Origin: Liolophura sinensis
Lineage: Eukaryota; Mollusca; Polyplacophora; Chitonida; Chitonidae
Assembly: GCF_032854445.1 (NCBI RefSeq)
Contig: NC_088306.1
Span: forward strand, 21,299,764 to 21,363,763
Length of the DNA: 64,000 bases
Direction of reading: 5' to 3'
Shown: piece after piece, positions 10,939 to 21,161 of the stretch
How the letters are laid out: each line of letters opens with the position of its first letter
Position numbering within the stretch: position 1 is the stretch's first letter
Translations under genes and position numbers: made by a program
The notes under the pieces: model-generated
Told to the model about the DNA's origin: nothing
What the model saw: only the letters and a program-made list of their open reading frames with translations
Databases searched by the model: none

Positions 10939-13900
10939 CTGGAAAACAAATCACAAACAAAGTGAGAAATAAACAGGTATGGACTGAAATACAGGAATGC
11001 GCTGCGGCTCAGTGGTAAAAAGCACGGCTCCCGAGGTACGGGATGCGAGGTACGGGATTCAGCCTTGGGCAGGGGAATTTTTAGATTCCCTCATTTGCAC
11101 TGTTCTTGGGTCCTGAAATGGGGACAAAAAGCCAGCTAGCTTTGGAGCGGTGCATCTGAGCGCAAGGCAGAACGCGTCAAGCGTTCTGTAAACAAAAGTA
11201 CGTGACTGCGATGTATGCATATACTACAATATTGAAGACACATGAAGCCTTTCTAGTTTTTATTGTGTAATTTTTAATGTGACTCGAAACTTCTTTTGAA
11301 CCCAAGTAAAGTATTAGGTGTAACAAATTCACATTATTCACATTAAATCCTCGAAATTTGCCATATTCCCTTAGAATGATAAGGGTTGCAATATTTTAAC
11401 ATGGATAATGACAGGCTTCTTGGGTTTGCTTATCCCACATGGAGGAAATTTCGGTCATGCGCAGACGAAATAGTTATTTCGCTTATAAGCGTTCGACGGA
11501 GTACATGTGCATCTTACGTTCGCTGAATTGACTGACTTTAATCATTGAGTTTTACGCTCCTCCCGAAGAAAATTTCACGTATATGACAGCTACCAGCATT
11601 ATGGTAGGAGGAAACAAGGCAGAGACCGGGGAAAACCCACGACCATGCGAAAGTAACTCGTAGGCCTTCCGATGTACAGTTGGAGAGGAAGCCAGCAGGA
11701 TAATCTGAACTTGAATTCGCAGCTATCGCTCACCACTAGGTCACTGAGGCATCAATAGAGTGGATGACGTAACCTCATAAATATTTATTTATTTATTTAT
11801 TTGGTGTTTTACGCCGTACTCAAGAATATTTCACTTATACGATGGCAGCCAGCATTTTAGTGGGAGGAAACCGGGCAGAGCCCGGAGGATATCCACGACC
11901 ATCCGCAGGTTGCTGAACATCTTCCCACGTACGGCCGGAGAGGAAACCAGTATGAGCGACCGCATTGGTGAGAGGCTTCAGGACCATTACGCTGCGGTAG
12001 CGCGCTAACCAACTGAGCCACGGAGGCCCTCCAGCTTATTAATAGTGGTAACCTATAAATGAACGGCCTTTAATATTGGTAATCTTTAGAATAACTTGTT
12101 TAAAATACACCTAAACAGTTATTGTGACCGTTGATTATAGGTACTGCTTCTGATAAATTTAGCTCTTTTAGTTAAAGAAAAATCAAGATATGGTTCGTAT
12201 GGTCAGCACCTCACAGTAACTTGAAGCAATAAACAAACATAATATTTTTATCTTCCTTCTTTCTTCTCATGATTACTCTGCTTACCCCATGACCTAAAGT
12301 TTTTCAACTTACTATCATGCCGGAAGAGTCGCCATGTTCCGTTGAGTTCGTGCGCATGCTCGTGATTCAGGATTTCTTCCAATCGCCTGTACAGCCAGCT
12401 GACCTGTTTGGCATGCGCATCTGTGCTCAGTCCCGCCTCTTGCCCACTCTCCATGTCCTGAATCACCGCCAGAGGGGTGAGGTACTCCCCAACAAAGTAA
12501 TACGCCTGGTTGCACGAAAAGTACGAGTCACATATTACAGACGGGCGACATTGCATGGGCGCTGGCTGCTTCTGTGCAACTTGGTGAGTGAGTGCATTCT
12601 TAGATTTGAACGTCGAACTTAGCAATTTTTCAGTTATATGACGACGAGTGAGTCTTTAGAGTGCATGCAGGTGGAATGTGCTCCTTAATGCAACACAGAT
12701 TTCCGCCCCTCTTATATCTAGTGCTGGTTCATTAAAACGACTTATTCACTGAAGCACTTATCTGGAACAGGTGTGTACTACTTGTGTACACTTGCACACT
12801 GATGGTGGATAGCTGTTGACAACATGTGTACACTTGCGCACTGACCATACATAGCTTTTGACAACATGTATATACACCTGCGCATTGGTCGTGGATAGGT
12901 GTTGATAGTCAACTACTTTTGTACACTTATCTCATTCGTTGACCACTTTATTGGCTATAGAGCACTGACCATGGATAGCTGTTGACAACTTGTGTACGCT
13001 CAGCCGCTGATCGTGGATAGCTGCTAAAACTCGTGTAGGCTCAGCCGTTAATCATAGATAGCTGTTGACAACTTGTGTATGCTCAGCCACTGATCGTGGA
13101 TAGGTGTTGACAACTTTTGTACGCTTAGCCACTGATCGTGGATAGGTGTTGACAACTTGTGTACGCTCAACAACTGATCGTGGCTATTTCTTGACAGTGT
13201 GCTCAGTCACTGATCGTGTATATCTGCAGACATTTTGTGCACAGTAGAAAGCTAGCCAAGGATGTGTGATGACTACATGTGTACAATATGTCAGTGATCA
13301 TGGGCAGATATTAGCTACTTATGTACAATATGTCAGTGATCATGGGCAGGTATTAGCTACTTGTGTACAATCTTTCAGTGATCATGGGCAGGTATTAGCT
13401 ACATGTGTACAATATGTCAGTGATCATGGGTAGGTATTAGCTACTTGTGCACAGGGCACTTGCCATCAACTATCGCTGAGCAGCCGTGTTGTCTACACGT
13501 GTTTGACTTTACGTGTATTATACCTACGAGTATAACCATACACGTAATATATAACACTAAACAGGCATTATCATTACCATTACGATCAATCCCGTTCTAC
13601 ATGTTACACTTATAACCAATCAACAAGAATGATCAAGCAACTAGCAACCACCATGTTTAATGTTAAAATATAAAAGAATGCAGTATGGCGCATTCCTTTA
13701 TATAGGAGCTGTCTTTGATTTACACGTTGGGAACAAACTACTGACATAAAAACATGCTTTTCTTACAAACAAGCGTACTACTAACATAAGCGCCATTCTT
13801 ACCTGTCCGTTTTCTGTGTCTTGCACCCTGTAAACAGTACTATCATATCTCCTTTTGATGTTTCCGGCTTCATCTTTCTCACAGTCGACAGTTCCGGCCA

Positions 13901-16453
13901 AAATCACACCCGGGATTGCTTCCAATTTTTCCAGCATTCGACCACTGTCCGGCATAAACACAAACATCTTGTGTGAGATCGTTCTGCTGTACTCCGAATA
14001 CCAGTCGCTGTGTTCCATTCGCCTCTTCAGATCTGATTAAAAAAGGGAGGGAGTATAGCATCGCTTATTATTCCCCCTGCAACGAAGTTAAGTGAGAGGG
14101 TATACTGGAATCACTTTATACGTCCTGCATGTCCGAATGCACCACCGACTTTGTTCCGCTCAAAGTCCTGTCGCGTTTTCCATGAAAATTTGCATACATC
14201 TTTTCCATTATGTCAAACCCTATACCTATAATTTTCATGCCTCTCGATTCATAATTTATAAAATTATCCCAATTTAAATAATTAAGAGCTACACAGATGT
14301 GATTTTGCCCGCACAAGCTGTATACATCTTTCCTGTGAACTATACTTACACTACATTAATTTGACAAAGGGCTCGATTTTTACAAAGTTACCCATTCAGG
14401 TACTAAGCATAATGATGCCTTTTCACATAGACACACAAAAGGCAAAAATAGTGGATACTTCCCCACATGCGCATTCTATAATCTATATCTTTTTGCAATC
14501 GCCTATATTCAGCTCTCTTTATGCTGTCTGCGATTCCTTGCAACAAGATAGACCTACAACATATCAATGTGTAGAGCTTGTGGTGTTACGTATCACTAAC
14601 GAAAGGCAATTTTGGTCGGCGGTACGACTGATTTAGGCGACTGGCTAAAAGAAATATACTACAGTTTCTTTCTTGTTTGCATTAAACGTTCACTCTATAA
14701 AGTGCCTGTGTATAAACCAGCTTTTTGCTGTATTTTGTGGCACATATAAGTACTGTAAATACTTAATACCAAACGAAGTAGATCTACAAAAATTACTGTA
14801 GAAATACAAGCACCTGTTGTAGAATTACAATACTGATACATGATTGTCACTCACTGACGAACAATGACTTTAGCTGCCATTTTATACCATGCGGATGATT
14901 ATTTAATTGGTGTTTGCACATGGTTACCTGGGAGCACCTTCTTCAAATAATTGTAAAAGTAGCTCCACACAAATCCTTCCGCGACGTTACCAGCCGGAAG
15001 ACGAGGCACCTTGACTTCAACTGCAAATAAAAAACCAATATCTCTTACTGGACATATGTTTGTCTCTGTCATAAACCAGCAGAAAAATGCTGCACAGGTG
15101 GTCACGCAAGTTCTTACCCTAACTGTCTGTTCTAGATAGTGAATGAAAAGACACAAACAACGCTAAAAATAATGTAAGCAAACACTGGAATGCATTCTCA
15201 CATACATGTGTGTAATAAAGAACATTTCACTTACGGCGGCGATCCGATTTATGTGTGGAGAAAACCGAATATAGATCCCAGCTAATACACAACCCTTCAC
15301 GAAGAGCCTGTGGAAACTCCTGACTGAAATGCGTAGCCAACCTAGAGCTTCCTGTACTAGATTGGATACTGGTCAGCTGCCGCGAGAGCGACACGGCGGG
15401 GTTATGAGCCAGGGACACATACAAAGGTGAAGGTGATCTGATACACACTAAAAATGAATGCTTAGTTTGTGAATGGATAAATAAACACATTTCTGTTACA
15501 CCCAATAAACAAGTACTGTAGTGTTTATTCGTAAACATTTCCTCCCACCACAATGCTGGCCGCCGTCGTATAAGTGAAATATTCTTGAGTACGGCGTAAA
15601 ACACCAATCAAATAATTAAATAAATATTCATAAATGAAGGTGTATCAGCAACCCTGCGGATGGTCGTGGGTTTCCAACGGGCTCTGCCCGGTTTCCTCCC
15701 ACCATAATGCTGGTCGCCGTTGTTTAAGTGAAATATTCTTGAGTTCGGCGTAAAACACCAATCAAAAAAATAAATATTCATTAACGCTATGTTAAGAGCT
15801 CTCACCTGTTAAAGCTTGAAACAACTGTTCTTTGTAGTTCTCTTCTTTGCTTTGGACGTAAGTTAGATTTTTACAAAAATCATGAATATATTTAGCTTTG
15901 GGCGTTCCTCGTAGCACTGGTATTGGCTGGACCGATTGCTCAAGTTCGTCCTTATTCGGCACTCTCAGCATGTGGAAGATCGTTAGAACGTTTTCAGACG
16001 TTTCATCAGACAGGATCAAGATCGTTCTCTTGGATCGCCTCGTCATTTCCCGCATTTCCTCTAACATCTGCTTATTGGCGCTCAGGTCGCGATCTTTTTA
16101 CAGCGCATTTCATGTGTTTTTCTTTCTCAAGAAAATTTGTTAATGCTATCGCAAACTTCCGGTCTTCTTCTCCTCACCGTACATGATAAAAGCATGATAT
16201 TTCCAGTGTTCATTAAAACCCAGACTCCGGCTGGCTTCCGGTTCCCCTGTTTTCGGGTGATGGTCAATTTCCATAGTAACACCGCCATTTTCAGTTTCCA
16301 TACCAACGCCGCCATTGCCAGTTTCCATGGCGGAATTCGTCATTTTGAGAGCTGAAACCACAACAGTAACAACTTATGTGATTATAAAGGGCGAATATAA
16401 TGAGTAAACCATTCAGATTTGTACTCACGGACGAATTTTACCACTTCTGACAT
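10859..16453 (-). CDS. Gene B: TIR-STING fusion protein (divergent TIR)
   Basis: Seven coding exons: 16453-16429, 16351-15806, 15447-15235, 15020-14928, 14032-13803, 12505-12313 and 10938-10859. All junctions are GT-AG with compatible phases; the sum is 1380 nt (459 residues plus stop), ignoring two compensating indels in exon 2. Residues 1-56 are a low-complexity leader with an imperfect MET-x-NGG repeat. About 57-188 is a TIR domain (YHAFIMYGEE box 1, KDRDLSANKQ BB-loop region, TILILSD strand, IPVL strand). About 192-261 is an unrecognised linker exon. About 263-459 is the cyclic-dinucleotide-binding domain of STING (NVAEGFVWSYFYNYL, STVYRVQD, GEYLTPL). No membrane segment precedes the STING domain, so the product should be cytosolic. 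By family knowledge it would sense cyclic dinucleotides and signal through TIR; the TIR lacks WCxxE, so scaffold signalling is more likely than NADase activity. An inactivated copy is possible if the two indels are real. Confidence 0.85.
10995..11215 (+). mobile_element. Possible second tRNA-headed SINE in gene B intron 6
   Basis: GCGGCTCAGTGGTAAAAAGC looks like an RNA polymerase III A box, and ACGGGATTCAGCC further on resembles a weak B box. No second copy was found in this window, so the assignment is tentative. Confidence 0.4.
11545..11762 (-). mobile_element. SINE family 1 copy, rearranged
   Basis: On the minus strand it contains the family body (TACCATAATGCTGGTAGCTG-like block, TCTCTGCCTTG) and part of the head region with GGCTTCCTCTCC. 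It lies in gene B intron 6. Confidence 0.7.
11785..12027 (-). mobile_element. SINE family 1, nearly full length
   Basis: The most complete copy in the window. Read on the minus strand: tRNA-like head GGCCTCCGTGGCTCAGTTGG and TTAGCGCGCTACCGCAGCGT, the internal domain with GGCTCTGCCCGGTTTCCTCC and TAAGTGAAATATTCTTGAGT, then GTACGGCGTAAAACACC and an (AAAT)n tail. The tRNA-like head gives an internal Pol III promoter. It lies in gene B intron 6. Confidence 0.92.
12313..12505 (-). CDS. Gene B exon 6: STING ligand-pocket segment
   Basis: The acceptor AACCAG opens a 193-nt exon ending at donor GTAAGT (phase 1). It encodes residues 370-433 and begins AYYFVGEYLTPLAV. E376, Y377, T379 and P380 align with E260, Y261, T263 and P264 of human STING, which line the cyclic-dinucleotide pocket. 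WLYRRLEEILNHE matches the conserved FCRTLEDILADA helix. The plus-strand open frame here is only its antisense shadow. Confidence 0.9.
12588..12745 (-). mobile_element. SINE family 3 fragment in gene B intron 5
   Basis: Shares GAGTGAGTGCATT, a CATATGACGACGA-like block and CTTATATCTAGTGCTG with copies at 25345, 39605, 50455 and 53140. Only the tail half is present here. Confidence 0.7.
12765..13465. repeat. 42-bp minisatellite inside gene B intron 5
   Basis: About 16 degenerate units based on GCTGTTGACAACTTGTGTAC plus CTCAGCCACTGATCGTGGAT. The right third uses a variant unit with CAGTGATCATGGGCAGGTAT. It ends about 340 bp before exon 5. Confidence 0.85.
13803..14032 (-). CDS. Gene B exon 5: STING core
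   Basis: The acceptor TTTTTTAATCAG is followed by 230 nt ending at CAG|GTAAGA (phase 0). It encodes residues 293-369: FVFMPDSG aligns with YILLPLDCG, and KRRYDSTVYRVQ with KDRVYSNSIYEL of human STING. R353 occupies the R238 position and Y355 the Y240 position. E347 sits where human STING has R232, a non-conservative change in the ligand lid. The same exon is also 230 nt in gene A. Confidence 0.9.
14033..14927. other. Gene B intron 4
   Basis: An 895-bp intron with good GT-AG ends (donor GTAACC at 14927, acceptor at 14033). I see no repeat or embedded gene in it. Confidence 0.7.
14928..15020 (-). CDS. Gene B exon 4: STING alpha-1 helix
   Basis: 93 nt, phase 1 at both ends, encoding NVAEGFVWSYFYNYLKKVLP, the counterpart of [20 protein letters not shown] in human STING. 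S281 and Y282 (S162/Y163 positions) and Y286 (Y167) are kept; G166 is replaced by N285 and H157 by E276. Genes A and C have 99 nt here. Confidence 0.92.
15235..15447 (-). CDS. Gene B exon 3: extra linker exon between TIR and STING
   Basis: A previously unpaired open stretch bounded by acceptor ATTCATTTTTAG and donor GCC|GTAAGTG. It starts in phase 1 and ends in phase 1, is 213 nt (71 codons) and fits exactly between exon 2 (ends phase 1) and exon 4 (starts phase 1). Skipping it also preserves the frame. The encoded 70 residues are serine, leucine and arginine rich, with no domain I recognise. I found no equivalent in genes A or C. Confidence 0.72.
15537..15623 (+). mobile_element. SINE family 1 tail fragment in gene B intron 2
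   Basis: Covers only the last third: CCTCCCACCACAATGCTGGC through the AATCAAATAATTAAATAAAT tail. Confidence 0.8.
15645..15778 (+). mobile_element. SINE family 1, 5' truncated, in gene B intron 2
   Basis: Body from GCGGATGGTCGTGGGTTTCC to the AATCAAAAAAATAAATATTC tail, next to another partial copy in the same orientation. Both are antisense to the gene. Confidence 0.85.
15806..16351 (-). CDS. Gene B exon 2: leader plus TIR domain, with two compensating indels
   Basis: Acceptor GTTGTGGTTTCAG, donor ACAG|GTGAGAG (phase 1). The homologous TIR reading runs in the main frame to YHAFIMYGEE, then continues in another frame as EDRKFAIALTNFLEKEKH, then returns to the main frame from DRDLSANKQM onward. 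The first switch is near 16164-16172 in a TCTTCTTCTCC stretch (one base short). The second is at a T5 run at 16095-16099 (one base long). Read literally, the main frame hits TAG at 16146-16148. Either this allele is broken or the two single-base differences are assembly errors in repetitive or homopolymer sequence. Confidence 0.8.
16429..16453 (-). CDS. Gene B exon 1: start codon exon
   Basis: ATG at 16453 directly follows a possible acceptor CTCGCAG, and an in-frame TAA lies 18 nt upstream. 25 coding nt (MSEVVKFV) end at donor GTC C|GTGAGT, phase 1, matching exon 2. Intron 1 is only 77 bp. The next in-frame ATG (residue 12) is an alternative start. Confidence 0.65.
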
Positions 16454-17204
16454 CTGCGAGTTCAAAGTTTATGCCATATTAGCTGAAAGTAAGCCACCTC
16501 CACAGAAAGTGGTGTAAGACCCGTCTATAAAGCTAGCCACGAGAACAGTGTAGACTGGACAAAACTAGGATTTCCGTATACAATAATGACCCATCGACGA
16601 TGATCTATTTTAAGCTAAACATGTGTTTATTCGATTGCTGCCTAATGTTGCACTGTGAAACGTAGTTTCATGACGGTGGTGGTGGTGGTGGGTTTATGGC
16701 TTCTACGATGCCATCATACAAATGAAGCGAGGATACCGGAGTATCAGTAGAGTTACCTGTAACCACCGCCCATCGCAAGGTATATGATGAACCTCCTGAT
16801 TTGAAGCCACAACCGAAACCAAAACGAAAAGCCAATGGCAATACACGGAATATATCCAATCTTGCTTGCCAAGAAATATGGACATGGAAGTACGATGGTC
16901 ACAAGCCTGCTGAATCTGTCCACGTTTTCGTTGCTATTGCACAGTGCACGATTTATGTTTGAACAGTTGTAATTTCGGTCACACTTTCATGAAAATCCGG
17001 TGGTTGGGAAGTTGGTGTCTAATTAGCGAATGCCTTGTTTCAAGCATAATGAGCCTTTAAACTCTGTCAAAAAGCTTGATAGCCACAAAAAAGTTCACAT
17101 TCACCATTTCACATTTAGGCATTAACATGAAGAGTCAACTAGAACAAAACCCTATAACTCAAGTAAATTGACAAATGCCCAGTTTTCACTGCGGGTACTT
17201 TGTG
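16454..17204. other. Upstream region of gene B
   Basis: Any promoter and 5' untranslated exon of gene B would lie here. A GGTGGT simple repeat sits at about 16675-16690. I cannot identify a TATA box or initiator with confidence. Confidence 0.4.
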
Positions 17205-17305
17205 ACCATTTATCAGCTATCACACTTTCCTGCCACTATAATGCTGGTAGCCGCCGCATAAGTGAAATATTCTTGAGTACGGCGTAAAGCATCTATCATA
17301 TAAAT
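17205..17305 (+). mobile_element. SINE family 1 tail fragment
   Basis: Contains CCACTATAATGCTGGTAGCC, ATATTCTTGAGTACGGCGTA and a short AAATAAA tail. The bases just before it resemble part of family X in inverted orientation (GTGACCATTTATCAGCTATC). Confidence 0.75.
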
Positions 17306-17589
17306 AAACTATCACACCGCTGTCGCAGATCTGCTTTTACTCTTCATCCTGAAGTCGTTATATTGAAATCGTTAGTATATTCTTGACAGAGAAGCTTGTA
17401 AAACAAATGATTTCATACAAACGGGCTGTCTTACAGACTACTCGGCAATATTTCTACATATCCATGGCAACAGACATTTGTAAACCACCCGTCAACCATA
17501 TCAGAACGTACAAGGTCAATCATTTCAAAACCAATTTCGGAGTCAACTTTCCACAATAAAATGCCAAAGGAACAAAAATTATGTTAAGT

Positions 17590-17815
17590 ATTTATTGACT
17601 CATTTGATTGGTGTTTTACGCATACACAAGGATATGTCACTTATAGTCACTCGAGGCCATCCGCAGATTACGGGCAGGTCGTCCCACAAAAAGACCGGAG
17701 ATTCACCCAACACTGGCTGGACTTGAACTCACAGTGACCGCACTGGCGAGAGGATCTGTGTTTGTGCTGTGCAAGCACTCGACACTAGCACTAACCACAC
17801 GATCACGGAGGCCCG
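17590..17815 (-). mobile_element. SINE family 1, full length but diverged
   Basis: On the minus strand it begins with the tRNA-like head (GGGCCTCCGTGATCGTGTGG) and carries GAGTTCAAGTCCAGCC, an internal B-box-like segment, before a deleted body and the AAACACCAATCAAATGAG tail. Confidence 0.8.
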
Positions 17816-18329
17816 AGTATATATAAAGTAAGAAATTAAGATGCAATAAACAAATTAGGATATAAGTGAAATAATACAAACCTATCCTGACAGGTATTTT
17901 GCCTTAGGTAAGATGGTTCACAAGCTGAAATGAGATAGGTGAGACAGTCTTTGTAAAATAAAAAAAAAAATAGTATTTGCAAGTATTAAATAAGCTCGTG
18001 TATACATACAACACCCATTTTCAGCACAGTAAAAATGCTGACCTTTTTCTCTGGCAAAGCCAGTGTCCTGTTTATCGCGCAAGCGCTTATCAAATACTTC
18101 TGCCTTTTGTCAAACCTTTTAAATGCGATCTGACTTATAGTTCAACCAATGTCACATGTAGTAATAAATGGAACACTCTAAAACTAAAAACACAGAAATA
18201 TATTTAGTTTAAATTCCACTCTTAAAATCTTATACGAGTTTCACTTGAAACACAATTTTGCACATTCAGGATTTCTGTTAAGATTTGTTTAAGAAAAGGT
18301 AAAGTTAATTACCCAAGACGTTCATAAGA
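17816..18329. other. No gene recognised
   Basis: AT-rich; the 76-codon frame at 17977-18207 has no recognisable domain. Confidence 0.45.
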
Positions 18330-19560
18330 TACAGAGTGAATAGTAGACAATGCCGTCAGAATTGATGTGAATAGCAGACAATGCCGTTAGATTTGATGTG
18401 AACAGCAGACAACGCCGTCAGATTTTATGTGAACAGCAGGACAACGCCGTCAGAATTGATGTGAACAGCAGACAATGCTGTCAGAATTGATGTAAATAGC
18501 AGACAATGCTGTCAGAATTGATGTGAATAGCAGACAATGATGTCAGAATTGATGTAAATAGCAGACAATGCCGTCAGAATTGATGTAAACAGCAGACAAT
18601 GATGTCAGAATTGATGTGAATATAAGCAGACAATGCCGTCAGAATTGATGTAAATAGCAGACAATGCCGTCAGAATTGATGTGAATAGCAGACTTGATGT
18701 CAGAATTGATGTAAATAGCAGACAATGCCGTCAGAATTGATGTAAATAGCAGACAATGATGTCAGAATTGATGTGAATAGCAGACAATGCCGTCAGAATT
18801 GATGTGAATTAGCAGACAATGCTGTCAGAATTGATGTGAATAGCAGACAATGATGTCAGAATTGATGTAAATAGCAGACAATGCTGTCAGAATTGATGTA
18901 AATAGCAGATAATGATGTTCAGAATTGATGTAAATAGCAGACAATGATGTCAGAATTGATGTGAATAGCAGTCAATGCCGTCAGAATTGATGTAAACAGC
19001 AGACAATGCTGTCAGAATTGATGTGAATAGCAGACAATGCCGTTAGATTTGATGTGAACAGCAGACAACGCCGTCAGATTTTATGTGAACAGCAGACAAC
19101 GCGTCCAGAACTGATGTGAACTGCAGACAATGCTGTCAGATTTGATGTAAATAGCAGACAATGCTGTCAGAATTGATGTAAATAGCAGACAATGCCGTCA
19201 AAAATTGATGTTAAATAGCAGACAATGATGTCAGAATTGATGTGAATAGCAGACAATGCCGTCAGAATTGATGTGAATAGCAGACAATGCCGTCAGGAAT
19301 TGATGTGAACAGCAGACAATGATGTCAGAATTGATGGGAATAGCAGACAATGCCAGAATTGATGTAAATAGCAGACAATGCCGCCAGAATTTGATGTAAA
19401 TAGCAGACAATGCCGCCAGAATTGATGTAAATAGCAGACAATGCCGTCCAGAATTGATGTGAATAGCAGACAATGCTTGTCAGAATTGATGTAAATAGCA
19501 GACAATGCGTCAGAATTGATGTAAATAGCAAGACAACGCCGTCAGAATTAACGTGAACAG
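18330..19560. repeat. 31-bp minisatellite, about 39 copies
   Basis: Units of CAGACAATGCCGTCAGAATT plus GATGTGAATAG with recurrent variants (GCCGTC, GCTGTC, GATGTC). Single-base indels toward the 19.3-19.55 kb end break the register. Minus-strand open frames are repeat artefacts. Confidence 0.93.
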
Positions 19561-19884
19561 AGAGAGTTCAAGTGAAGTATTCCCTCAGATGTCGTGGTGA
19601 AATGAAAACCAAGGCATCACAAAAAGGGGAATAACTCTGACATTTAAATGTCATGTCACCCGTTTTTCAGCAAGATTTTATCAAGACAAGGTTCAACAGA
19701 CGACAGCTTCTGGTTAGCATTTGGTGAAGTTTCGATGTAGGTACTAAGCAATGTTTAACATGTTTGCTGTCACAAAGAGTTAGCTTTTAGAAATTGTTTC
19801 AAATAATCTCATGCTATCTATACCTTTTAACTTTTAAATGCCATTACAACATGCCACACAACATTAAGGCTTTCACCAGTCTAG

Positions 19885-20125
19885 ACCGCTTCGGCGGCCC
19901 AGTGGTTTAGAAAGTCCACCTCGAAGCCGGAAGACCCCGTGATCAAACCCGGTCGGGCCATACCACAGAGTTTAAAAATGGTACTTGTTGCTGCCTCGCT
20001 TGGCGCTTACGTGATCTTTAAAACATATCACAGATAGTGTGTGGATCACGTGATGTTGTAATCTACACCAGCCGATGGAAAGCCTCCAAAGGAATTCTGG
20101 TTCAAATGACGCAGTCTATTCGTTC
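19885..20125 (+). mobile_element. SINE family 2, near full length
   Basis: tRNA-like head CGGCGGCCCAGTGGTTTAGA with B box GTGATCAAACCCGGTC, then TTTAAAAATGGTACTTGTTG and TGCCTCGCTTGGCGCTTA. The same body recurs at 22315, 22660 and (minus) 27785. Confidence 0.82.
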
Positions 20126-21009
20126 TTTCCTGTGAATAGATTCTTTCGTCATGAATTCTAATGTCGTTCATAAATAGAGATCATGACAGATCGATATGTC
20201 TGAGGTCGAGTCTGATGTGACAACCCGACTTCCGATCACGAGATATTGATACAACTTCGCAGAACACGCACAGTCTTGATGATTTTTTATCATATATCTC
20301 GTTATTCAACGAAACGAACGGGAATGAAACGACAAACTCACAAGTTCAACCATGGCAATGAAGTAGCTGATTAAGCCTCTAGTTAACCCGCAAACAAACA
20401 TAGTTCTTAATACATATTAAATCACTCAACAAAATGTGAATGCAAACCTTAAAACTGATTGAAACTTATTCGAAAATAATCCTAGATTTTCTACTCCATG
20501 ATGCCTGACGAATAATAACAAGTTTTAAGCAATATCATCACGTTTTCATTCCGTATCCCTACGCCACACGGGAATTCCAGAAACAGGGCTGACGTCATCG
20601 TGGAGGTTACGTCAAAATGTCACCACTCTGTGATTCACAGCAACAACACAAAACAAATCAAATGTCAAAATGGAACATAACTGAAATAACTTACATACTT
20701 ACTTGAATAAAACACATAATTAGGCCTACTGCAGTTCTCAACAACACTGAAATTTCAGCGTGGAAAGAATTCGCCGGTAACATTATATTGCTCGGATGTT
20801 AGTCGGCACTGCATATCCTAAATATAAATAAATAGTCCAGGGATTTCCAGTAGAGGCACAAGCAGAGGGCACAAGCAAGGTCAGGGAGTTCAAAGTAGCC
20901 CCAGAAAGAGTGCTGACGTCATCATCTGAGACAAGACTTTGTATCACATGGCTGTATCGGATGCCGTAGACAGATAGGTATGTAATCAATTGTGACGCAA
21001 GAAAACATG
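20126..21009. other. Region downstream of gene A
   Basis: No gene recognised. If the donor at the end of gene A exon 6 is used, a small last exon would have to lie here. One candidate is an acceptor TTATTTCAG followed by a six-codon frame and stop near 20.66-20.69 kb (minus), but I cannot confirm it. Confidence 0.35.
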
Positions 21010-21161
21010 TTATAGTCCAAAATACGAAAGTATCGAAAACAACACACATGTTTTATTCTCCGGAAACCTACCATTCAGTTTCTCCGCCTCAATGTCGGCA
21101 CGTATATCCTCCCTGATCAGCTTGAGAAGTTCTTGGGACACTCTGCCATCATCAATGTTAC
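21010..21161 (-). CDS. Gene A exon 6: C-terminal STING helix, 3' end uncertain
   Basis: The acceptor TATATTTAG opens a frame with VSQELLKLIREDIRADIEAE, the counterpart of DISRQLVELIKEDIEED in gene B. A good donor G|GTAGGT at 21071 would end a 90-nt exon in phase 1. Without splicing the frame runs 17 further residues to TAA at 21010-21012. I cannot decide between the two. Confidence 0.75.

Noticed and set aside
12317-12622. 101-codon plus-strand frame
   Set aside because: It is the antisense shadow of STING exon 6 of gene B.
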